From positions 1-64,000 of the forward strand of contig CAZUSA010000002.1 of NCBI GenBank assembly GCA_964622835.1: 64,000 nucleotides of DNA, in the 5' to 3' direction. Of the stretch, positions 56,370 to 64,000 are shown in pieces. Made by a program: the position numbers and the translations under genes. The notes beneath the pieces are model-generated. The model was not told where the DNA came from, did no database searches, and saw only the letters and a program-made list of their open reading frames with translations. Source of the DNA: JABIKK01 sp964622835. GTDB taxonomy: Archaea; Nanobdellota; Nanobdellia; SCGC-AAA011-G17; UBA489. The number at the start of each line of letters is the position of its first letter. Position 1 is the first letter of the stretch.

Positions 56370-57221
56370 GTGACTTTCAAGAAACAGATTACTTCACTCA
56401 AAGACAACTGGCTTTTTTTAGTCGTTATTCTTCTTGCTGTCTTTTTCCTACCAACAGTACAACCCTTTACACAAAGTCTTTCTTTTCAAGAAAATAAAAT
56501 GATGCCCAGCATTATGGGTGCCGACGGTGCCTTTGCAGAAGTTGCTCGTGACTTCGTTGGTGGCTTTGCCCCTGAGAGTGATGAACGACTCGTTGCAACA
56601 ACAACATCGTTAACAACAACCGTTAAACACGGTAATTTTATTGCAACAGCAACGCAAGCGAAAACATATGTTACAGAAGCACAAGCCATTACATTAAATG
56701 AAAATACCAACACCTATGGCGAAGGCAGACAAGCATATACCACAGGATCTTATACGTATCGCGTTCCAACAGACAACGTTGTTTCCTTTGTGAACAATCT
56801 TAAAACACTTGGAGATGTGACTTCATTTAACGAAAACGGTCAAGACATTACTGATCAAACACTTGACACAACAACATCATTGAAAACAGAACAAGCACGA
56901 CTTCAACGATACAATGACTTGTATAAAGAATCAACAAGCATTGAAGATAAGTTATTATTGAATGACCGTATCTTTAATCAAGAACGACAAATTACTTATC
57001 TCAAAGAACGATTAACCAACCTAGGAGAAGGGGTTATGTATAGCAGTGTCTATTTAACAATCCAAGAAGAAGCCTCACCCTACGCAGTAGTCTTTATTCA
57101 CTTCGGAGACTTAGTTAAACGCTTTGTAAATAGTGTAAATACTTTACTGGGCTTTGTGGTTATGTTGTTACCATGGATTATCCTACTTGGAATAATCATG
57201 TACTTTAAACGGAGACGATAA
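56370..57221 (+). CDS. DUF4349 membrane protein
   Basis: 283 aa. A first membrane helix (about 13-30) is followed by an extracellular domain with 'VKHGNFIATATQAKTYV', 'GSYTYRVPTDNVVSFVNNLKTLGDVTSFNENGQDITDQTLD' and a coiled-coil pair ('LKTEQARLQRYNDLYKESTSIEDKLLLNDRIFNQERQITYLKERL'). A second membrane helix lies near the C-terminus (about 255-275). This is the DUF4349 architecture, mostly known from bacteria, with unknown function. The start codon is GTG. A 111-aa gene follows 3 nt later. Confidence 0.85.
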   Translation: MTFKKQITSLKDNWLFLVVILLAVFFLPTVQPFTQSLSFQENKMMPSIMGADGAFAEVARDFVGGFAPESDERLVATTTSLTTTVKHGNFIATATQAKTYVTEAQAITLNENTNTYGEGRQAYTTGSYTYRVPTDNVVSFVNNLKTLGDVTSFNENGQDITDQTLDTTTSLKTEQARLQRYNDLYKESTSIEDKLLLNDRIFNQERQITYLKERLTNLGEGVMYSSVYLTIQEEASPYAVVFIHFGDLVKRFVNSVNTLLGFVVMLLPWIILLGIIMYFKRRR

Positions 57222-57224
57222 ATA

Positions 57225-57560
57225 ATGACAAAAACAAAAAGAATAGAACCAACACGGATATTATGTGGTGCTGGTTATTTTGCAGGTTTGCACCCTGGAG
57301 AAATTGTAGGAATAAATCTTGCCACATTACTCCTTTCACATGTTGACAAAACAGGTATTTTTACTCTTAGTGAACCACCCATAGGAAGACATTTTCTTTC
57401 TGGAAGAATTGCCACTGTTTTTTATGATGTCCCTTCCCCTGCATCTTCAAAACCTACAGAAAGAAGAGGTATAACCTTCGAAGCATATGAACGACTTGGT
57501 AGACCAACAGCACTAACACACGAACTGTACGCTCAACGAGAACAACCAATAACACCATAA
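57225..57560 (+). CDS. Unrecognised 111-aa protein
   Basis: No family recognised. Soluble, with a hydrophobic middle 'VGINLATLLLSHVD' and proline/serine-rich end. It follows the DUF4349 gene by 3 nt and is probably co-transcribed; its stop abuts the convergent membrane gene. Confidence 0.5.
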   Translation: MTKTKRIEPTRILCGAGYFAGLHPGEIVGINLATLLLSHVDKTGIFTLSEPPIGRHFLSGRIATVFYDVPSPASSKPTERRGITFEAYERLGRPTALTHELYAQREQPITP

Positions 57561-58376
57561 TTATTGTGTTGCATCAACAATTTTTTGTAATAATACTTTG
57601 TACCAACCACCAAGGCCGAGCAAGAGAACAACCGTAATCACTAATGATGCGGAACTCATGTACACTGCATCCTTTGTTGCTTGTTGCGTAACACCCACAG
57701 CTAACATCCACACAAGAGAAATAGCATTAATAAACAACGGAACAAATAATGGCACAAAGATATATGCTTTCTTGAATGCAAGTTTACATGTTCTTCGCAA
57801 TGCATCTTGTAACGACTGATTTCCTAACACCGCATATAACATCGTTAAAAAATACAACACAATAAACGTTGTAATAACAATTCTTGTTGTACTATCATAA
57901 AACGTATTAAAAAAAGAGGTAATATCCTTTGGAATAATCAATGTATTCGCCGTAATACCTACAATAATAACCGAAGGAATAGCTAACAGTGCAAGATACT
58001 TTCCTTTGTTTGCAATAGCCTTTTCTTTAATAGAACCCCAAAACCATCCTTGACATAACACCCAAATAACTAACAATCCTAAGGGCACAACAACAGTACC
58101 AAAGAGTAATGCATTACCCGTAATTTGATCTAACGCACCAACAACAGCAGACGAATATGCGATAGATGCAGGATCAGTAGCATCAGCCGTTTGCAATGCA
58201 GTTGTTAATTGAGGTTGTAACGCGTTCATCTGTTGGAGATAACCACCTAACTTTCCCTTTGAAAATAATAAGAAGAATAATGATGTAAAAAATAACACTA
58301 ACTGAGACAACCACAACGACAGAACATTCTTACGAAAGGTCTTCACTGATTGTTGTAAGATTTTTTTGATGTTCAT
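57561..58376 (-). CDS. Polytopic membrane protein downstream of the giant surface protein
   Basis: 271 aa with about six hydrophobic helices ('LVLFFTSLFFLLF', 'GTVVVPLGLLVIWVLCQGWFWG', 'LLAIPSVIIVGITANTLII', 'TTFIVLYFLTMLYAVLG', 'IFVPLFVPLFINAISLVWMLA', 'LVITVVLLLGLGGWYKVLL'). No family is recognised. It begins directly after the 1752-aa gene's stop codon, so it may assemble with or export that protein. Confidence 0.65.
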   Translation of the reverse strand: MNIKKILQQSVKTFRKNVLSLWLSQLVLFFTSLFFLLFSKGKLGGYLQQMNALQPQLTTALQTADATDPASIAYSSAVVGALDQITGNALLFGTVVVPLGLLVIWVLCQGWFWGSIKEKAIANKGKYLALLAIPSVIIVGITANTLIIPKDITSFFNTFYDSTTRIVITTFIVLYFLTMLYAVLGNQSLQDALRRTCKLAFKKAYIFVPLFVPLFINAISLVWMLAVGVTQQATKDAVYMSSASLVITVVLLLGLGGWYKVLLQKIVDATQ

Positions 58377-61300
58377 TTAGGGGCCACTTGATGGAAGATT
58401 TTTTTCTAGAAACTCTGCAAATTTTTTGTAGGTCTGAGCAAGTAACAACCTATACTCTAAGATAATTTCTTTATCCAACAAAGGACTATCAATAATATCT
58501 TGTATGATCACCACTGCCTCTTCATACTCAGCACGTGATATCGCAATTGTATTTAACAACACATTAAGCTTTTCTTTTGCTGCATCAACTTCTTCCGTTG
58601 TAAGATATCCTAAATCAATATCCCACTTTTCAACTTCTTCTGCCATATCATCCAATGCTATTTGTGTTACCTCACCCAAATCATCTCTAAATGAATCAAT
58701 AGCTAATTGCTGATTTGCATAATTCTTCGTTGCAATCTGTTCTGCAGATTTTACGTGCAACCAACATGATCCTAAATTACGACTTGAACCAGGATCGCCT
58801 TCCCAACAATCACCAACAATCTGCCACTCACCAGGATCACCCGGATCAACACCAGAACACACACGAACAATACCAGATTCTAACAAACCAGAAGAAATAC
58901 CACCAGCAAGAATACGACCAGTATTACCAACAATACCAGCATTCGGTGATGTAAATCGAGAACCAGACGTCACACACTCATCCGCTTTTTGAATACCTTT
59001 TTCAAGTGCTTGATTCTTTGCAAAACTTCGCGCAGCCCAATTCACTGCAAAACCAGACGTTACTTTACCAAACCCACATTCTTCACGTAAACCATGCGTC
59101 GGACTATTGTACGCAACACACACTTGATTATATCCATCAGGCGCTTGGAAATTAATAGTATTCGCATCAAACGCATCAGCAGCTAATCGTTGATTCTGAA
59201 TTAACGAAAGCACAGGTAAATTAACTTGCCCGTCAAGGCCAGCATACTTCAAATATACGGAGAATGAAACAGGTTCATTTGCACCAGCATACATACGATA
59301 ATACACTTGATACTCTGCACGTGGCGTATCAGGAATATCTGAATACGGTGCCACATCTAATAACGCAGTAAATTGCGGTGGACTTTCAGGACGTAATAAC
59401 TGATCAGTAAACGAACCAAGACCAGGAACTTTACCAAAGATTGCAGCCTTACACACTTCCGCACCAATTTCTGGCAATGAACCACCAGCAAATTGAATAA
59501 ACGTATTCTTAGCGTAACTTTGTGTGAAATATTCTAAACCACCAATAGACTGGTCAACACTTGCATCGAAATCAGAATATTCGCCACCATCATCAGGACC
59601 ATTAAAAAACTTCAACGCCTCACCAATAAGACCACTCTTAATATTAAAAATAGCAACAACTTCTTTCCACAAAATATCACAAATATAATAACTTCGTATC
59701 AAATCACAAATACCTACCGATTCACTTTCTGCTAACGCACTCTTCAAACAATCACGATACTCCATCAATACTGTTTGTAAGTTTTGCAATCCTGCATAAA
59801 TACCTGTAATGCAAATAGGCATAATCACACCACCATTTGCAGGCGAACCAAAGTTTGGTGCACATAAGACAGCACCACCAATAATACCTGTTTCAATAAC
59901 ATTATCTACCTTCCATGCACCACCAAGATCACATCTACTTGACGGACATAAGACCGGATCACACGCGTTAAAGAGAAGTTTACATTGTGCAGGACTGTAA
60001 AATGTTGTACATGCCTTACCAGCACGAAGAGGATCAACAGCAATGTCATAGACGGCAGCACCGCAATCAACACTGTCTCTTCCTTCTACCTTTTCTTTGT
60101 TTAACTTACTAATACATCCTTCAACCATATTCAAATCTTGAACAAGTTTATTTTTCTTATCTTCATTTGCTTTCTTTCTCACTGCACTAAATTCACCACC
60201 ATACGCCCCTGCACGTTCTGTTTCATCAGCACGAATCTTATCATTAGGATTTAATCTCGTGAACACTTGAATATTTGAAATACGCCCCCCAGTTGTGTAG
60301 GTTACTTCTGCATATCGTTCTGCATCAACAGTTATCCTATGGACTTTTCCTTCACTTGGGCCATCACTATAGAACGTTGCCATCTCAGTATGATCTAACG
60401 TTTCTGAAATTGCTTCTTTTGTTAATGTGTAATCTCCGCCAGCACGGCTAAAGACAGACTTTGCACCTATTTCATTATTCTTAAAGTAAATAGGGTCACC
60501 CGTTGCAGGAAGATGCATAAAATCAACACCTGTAAAATCTTTTGGATTCAATTCTCTTTCTATTAATGCTTTATTGAATTCTTTTCTTTCAACAGGTGTG
60601 ATTTCTGTTAAGGCCTTATGATAAATTATATTTTGTTTTGGTTGCAAATCCACTGCACGACCTATTCTTAACCCCTTAAGATGTGTTTGTAAACCTTCTA
60701 GCGTATCACCAGTAAATGAATCTTTCAATTTTGTTTTTGCATCATCAAAACGTTTCAAAGAACGAGCATAAACATCTTTTCTAAATTTCTGTAAATCTTC
60801 AGGATTCAACGATGTTACTTTTTTCCCTTCAATTAAACCATCATAATCATACCGTTCCTGCTCTTGCAATAACGCCGTATAATAATTCTTTTGTGCTGTA
60901 ATGTCATCAGGGTTTAATGCTGCATACTTTTGTAATTTTGCAAGTTCACGTACATTTTCTTCACGAGGCATTTCATTAACATCACCACCTCTAACTAATG
61001 CCTTTATGTCATTATTCCATTCATCTTCATCACCAGCATACTCATAGGATTCTTCATACCTATCCAGCACTGCTTCATACTCCTCTTGATGTTCAAAGAC
61101 ACACTCATCTAATGTTAAGCCATTTTCTTGACACATTGCCTGATTCTTATTCCAGAAATGCTCTGTAGCATCTTGTTTTGCACGCGCTCCAGAACCCCCG
61201 AAGGCAGTCTTCAAAAAGTTCCACGCAGCAATAGCAATATACACACCAAAACAAAACTGCTTCCACGTATTATGAACCTTTTCTACCTTCACTAAAATTT

Positions 61301-63635
61301 CATCTAATTTAGTAATTAACTCTTCAGTATCATTAATTTCTTCAGCAATAGAATCAGAAAATAAGGGCAAATCTAATGCTCTCTTTTCAATAGGTAAATG
61401 CAAATTAAAATTAGCACCACTAAATCCACGCTCAAGATTAGGCGCGACAACAACATGTGCTTGCTTTTTCAAGTCAACACTCTCTAAACGAACAACTTGT
61501 GATTGCACGGTAGCATCTTTATCAGAAAGAGGAATTTGATAATCAATATCTTCTTCCAAACGCATTTCATTATAAATGGGTAATGAAGGTTTAATTATAA
61601 CTGCTTGATCTAAAACACGATGAACCGTCCACCGTAACGCATTCCCAGCAGGGATTTGAAGAGGTAACTCTTGCCCTTCCTGATACTTCTCAAAACTCAT
61701 GGGTTGTGTACTTGGAGGCTGAATACCAATATACGCCTGTGAAACAATACGGTCCTCACCATAATTTTCTAAACTTGATCCTTCCACCATAATAGTAATA
61801 TATTCACCATTGTTTTCTTTCATCTGAATACGATTGACGACACGACTATTATCAGGATTTACAACTAATGCAGATAACATATCCATACGATTTTCAATTT
61901 CTCGTGCAGACATTAAAGACTCTGCAGCTTTCTTTTGCTTAGGATTATTTTCATAACTCAATAAGATTTCTCCTAATAATTTATATTCATCATAACTTGC
62001 ACGTAAATCTTGCTTCTTTGTATGTGTCAATAACGCCTTTTCATACTGTGCAAAAAACTTAGGAATAATTGTTTCACCAAACGGTGTGACTACTGTTCCA
62101 CCTTGAGCAAGTGTAACAACCTTACCATACTCAGCTATTGCACGATCATAATATTCTTTTGCTTGTTTATCAAGAGATAATAATCCTAACGATAATGATT
62201 CTGTTGGATAAACTTTTTTGTATTCAATAGTAAACTCTTCTAACGTGTGTGCAACAGCATCATGGAATCCGTCAGACTTTCCAGGTTTTGCCGCTTCTGC
62301 TTCCAAATCAACTAACAACCCTTGTATTGCTTTGGCTTCAAGTTGGGACATGTTTTGTCCTCCAAGTTTATCATAAATGGGACGCTTAGGCCAACAGGAT
62401 TTAATATCTTTAAATAACATTTCATGATTTTCTACATTTTTGATATCATCTGCAGCTGCTACAATAAAATCACTTACTAAGATTTTTCCTTTTGAAATAG
62501 GTTTACAGAATTGATTTGAACTGAGAATACTTGGCTTGGTAAGAGGTGCAAAAGGATCATATGTAGACCCTTGACCTGAAGGATTACTATTTGTCGATTT
62601 AAAATCCTCAAGATCTAAACTTCCTGCTTTCTCAAATACCTTTAATGGAAACGTTGCACTTCTCCTTTGATTATTAGGACCACGGAAATACGCAACAATA
62701 AACTCACCTTGGACATCCACACGTTCCAAAATAATACCAGAACCAGGATAAATAGATCCACCCTCAGAAACAGATTGTGTTTGGGCACGACCATCCTTAA
62801 CAATTAACAAATCAACTGTCTTTCCTGCATTCTTAATATCTTGTAAATACAATGTAAACTGATCAAAGACTTGACCACGCGCATACGCATTTTGTAACCG
62901 ATACGGTTTAGACTTTTGACCACGACGTAATTCTACACCCGTTACAATCTCATTTGATTGATCATCATACACATCAAACGTTGCTGTTGACGAACCAACT
63001 TCCGTAGCATGAACATACACGCCGAGATATTTTCCTTTCTCCTTATTTTGTGTCCACACAGAATACGGTTCTTCAGGTAATACCATCTTTGTCGGTGACG
63101 CACCAACACCAGAAGCAACATCAAACAAAACTCTTGTTTCAACCTGAATAGTAATAGCATCAGGTACTTCATAGTCTTTTTCAAGACGACCAATAGGAAT
63201 AGCCAAATATCCCATATTATTATAGGAAACAACACCATCATTCGGTGGAACATACGCAATATTACCAACATACACATTCACACCAGGAGGATCAGTAACA
63301 ACATCATGCGAAATAATATCCACATCAAGAATTTTAGGAATAGCAATTGAAGGATTTGTTGGCGTACCCGATAAACGAGCATAGACAATGGTTCCTTGAT
63401 CTTTCAACGTACCAGCACGAAGAACATCAGGATCATACTCAACAACATTCAAAATAATATCTTCACCAAGAATATCACGGCCTGTCGGAGGATCATTTAA
63501 TCGACGATCAACTTCATTGACAATATTATCCACTTGTTGTTCGGGATCAGCCTTAATGAATTGACCAGACACTGCAACGGGCAAGGTGATGATTAGCATC
63601 ATCATGAACAGAGACATTACTTGTTGTTTTTTCAT
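58377..63635 (-). CDS. Giant secreted/cell-surface protein, 1752 aa
   Basis: Signal peptide 'MSLFMMMLIITLPVAVSG' (7-25). The N-terminal 350 residues are beta-rich modules, including 'LRRGQKSKPYRL'-like PEGA/COG1470-type strands. Residues about 370-600 are helical, with TPR-like repeats ('AKEYYDRAIAEYGKV', 'ASYDEYKLLGEILLSYE'). A hydrophobic helix sits near 810-830. A cysteine-rich block (about 1250-1390) with 'CDPVLCPSSRCDLGGAW' follows. It then continues with a beta domain and a helical end. I recall similar large proteins from other DPANN archaea, without known function. Confidence 0.75.
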   Translation of the reverse strand: MKKQQVMSLFMMMLIITLPVAVSGQFIKADPEQQVDNIVNEVDRRLNDPPTGRDILGEDIILNVVEYDPDVLRAGTLKDQGTIVYARLSGTPTNPSIAIPKILDVDIISHDVVTDPPGVNVYVGNIAYVPPNDGVVSYNNMGYLAIPIGRLEKDYEVPDAITIQVETRVLFDVASGVGASPTKMVLPEEPYSVWTQNKEKGKYLGVYVHATEVGSSTATFDVYDDQSNEIVTGVELRRGQKSKPYRLQNAYARGQVFDQFTLYLQDIKNAGKTVDLLIVKDGRAQTQSVSEGGSIYPGSGIILERVDVQGEFIVAYFRGPNNQRRSATFPLKVFEKAGSLDLEDFKSTNSNPSGQGSTYDPFAPLTKPSILSSNQFCKPISKGKILVSDFIVAAADDIKNVENHEMLFKDIKSCWPKRPIYDKLGGQNMSQLEAKAIQGLLVDLEAEAAKPGKSDGFHDAVAHTLEEFTIEYKKVYPTESLSLGLLSLDKQAKEYYDRAIAEYGKVVTLAQGGTVVTPFGETIIPKFFAQYEKALLTHTKKQDLRASYDEYKLLGEILLSYENNPKQKKAAESLMSAREIENRMDMLSALVVNPDNSRVVNRIQMKENNGEYITIMVEGSSLENYGEDRIVSQAYIGIQPPSTQPMSFEKYQEGQELPLQIPAGNALRWTVHRVLDQAVIIKPSLPIYNEMRLEEDIDYQIPLSDKDATVQSQVVRLESVDLKKQAHVVVAPNLERGFSGANFNLHLPIEKRALDLPLFSDSIAEEINDTEELITKLDEILVKVEKVHNTWKQFCFGVYIAIAAWNFLKTAFGGSGARAKQDATEHFWNKNQAMCQENGLTLDECVFEHQEEYEAVLDRYEESYEYAGDEDEWNNDIKALVRGGDVNEMPREENVRELAKLQKYAALNPDDITAQKNYYTALLQEQERYDYDGLIEGKKVTSLNPEDLQKFRKDVYARSLKRFDDAKTKLKDSFTGDTLEGLQTHLKGLRIGRAVDLQPKQNIIYHKALTEITPVERKEFNKALIERELNPKDFTGVDFMHLPATGDPIYFKNNEIGAKSVFSRAGGDYTLTKEAISETLDHTEMATFYSDGPSEGKVHRITVDAERYAEVTYTTGGRISNIQVFTRLNPNDKIRADETERAGAYGGEFSAVRKKANEDKKNKLVQDLNMVEGCISKLNKEKVEGRDSVDCGAAVYDIAVDPLRAGKACTTFYSPAQCKLLFNACDPVLCPSSRCDLGGAWKVDNVIETGIIGGAVLCAPNFGSPANGGVIMPICITGIYAGLQNLQTVLMEYRDCLKSALAESESVGICDLIRSYYICDILWKEVVAIFNIKSGLIGEALKFFNGPDDGGEYSDFDASVDQSIGGLEYFTQSYAKNTFIQFAGGSLPEIGAEVCKAAIFGKVPGLGSFTDQLLRPESPPQFTALLDVAPYSDIPDTPRAEYQVYYRMYAGANEPVSFSVYLKYAGLDGQVNLPVLSLIQNQRLAADAFDANTINFQAPDGYNQVCVAYNSPTHGLREECGFGKVTSGFAVNWAARSFAKNQALEKGIQKADECVTSGSRFTSPNAGIVGNTGRILAGGISSGLLESGIVRVCSGVDPGDPGEWQIVGDCWEGDPGSSRNLGSCWLHVKSAEQIATKNYANQQLAIDSFRDDLGEVTQIALDDMAEEVEKWDIDLGYLTTEEVDAAKEKLNVLLNTIAISRAEYEEAVVIIQDIIDSPLLDKEIILEYRLLLAQTYKKFAEFLEKNLPSSGP

Positions 63636-63637
63636 AG

Positions 63638-64000
63638 TTATTCAAACGTCGGTTTCTTTATACCCTTACTGAATGCCTCCTTATTTTCATACACACTGTT
63701 TAATGCCGTTAACGTTGTAGGTGTAGGACCACGCTTGGCATATAAAACTATTTTATTTGACGTTGCCAAAATTGATTGTGCAACACTCCACCCATATGAA
63801 CCACCACCAACTAATACAGTATCTAAGTCCATTGGTTCAATCACTTGTTGTGAACATTCCTTTTCTGTCATACCAGCAAAACCACCAATACCTTTCTTCG
63901 GTGCGTCAACACATATTTCAATCGTTTGTTTATCAAAGTGGAATCCTTGATCTGTTTCAACTAATAACGTTGCATCAACCGTGTACGAACCAGCAATTAA
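63638..64000 (-). CDS. 3' end of a further envelope gene (cut by window edge)
   Basis: The frame is open from 64000 to the stop at 63638, giving the last 120 residues. A beta-rich stretch 'GSYTVDATLLVETDQGFHFDKQTIEICVDAPKKG' is followed by a helical end. Its stop is 2 nt before the giant gene's ATG, so it is the upstream gene of the same operon. The start and identity lie beyond the window. Shorter frames beginning at 63871 are internal. Confidence 0.65.
   Translation of the reverse strand, partial: LIAGSYTVDATLLVETDQGFHFDKQTIEICVDAPKKGIGGFAGMTEKECSQQVIEPMDLDTVLVGGGSYGWSVAQSILATSNKIVLYAKRGPTPTTLTALNSVYENKEAFSKGIKKPTFE

Overview
This AT-rich window comes from an archaeon with a compact genome. 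It encodes class I lysyl-tRNA synthetase, hypusine-type aIF5A, Dph2, Hjc, EndA, TFIIB, Spt5, L-numbered 'e'-type ribosomal proteins, an HMf-type histone and Alba, together with the FtsZ/SepF division pair. The many cell-surface proteins with 'CGDGxC...C..DC' knots, a giant secreted protein of 1752 residues, very short intergenic spacers and many unrecognised small genes fit a DPANN-type lineage (Woesearchaeota/Pacearchaeota-like). That placement is inference; no rRNA gene is present.

Layout. Positions 1-2900: the end of an H1-like basic protein, tatD, a site-2 protease, eL40 and aIF5A. 2970-10050: FKBP, ftsZ, then secE-spt5-ORF-rpl11-tRNA(Pro)-rpl37Ae-rpoP-pfdB, followed by UPF0147, sepF and zpr1. 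10058-20300: translation and RNA genes (dph2, glyS, lysS, a Trm11-like methyltransferase, S17e, alba, tRNAs), a CPA2 antiporter, a mini histone-fold protein and hjc. 20350-25000: envelope proteins. 25033-28200: a small kinase, primase, prefoldin alpha, L14e and L34e.

28231-42312 is one long leftward superoperon (L3 to SecY plus an EMC3/DUF106 insertase), with nearly every gene touching or overlapping the next. 42560-50040: histone, small membrane and zinc proteins, five tRNAs including an intron-bearing tRNA-Ile next to a free-standing LAGLIDADG gene, an AI-2E transporter and surface proteins. A 100-N scaffold gap lies at 50088-50187. 50209-57560: endA and rnz from a shared promoter, TFIIB diverging from a bacterial-type ECF sigma-like gene, S8e, Lsm, L37e, tRNA-Leu and a DUF4349 protein. 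57561-64000: a three-gene envelope operon containing the 1752-residue protein, cut by the right edge.

Two patterns run through the window. Promoters are TATA boxes about 25-28 nt from the start codon (leaderless mRNAs), and at least three divergent pairs appear to share one symmetric TATA. Several unrelated proteins (L4, S3, L22, L29, L14e, primase) end in similar lysine-valine repeats. The most unexpected gene is the sigma-70-like protein beside TFIIB.
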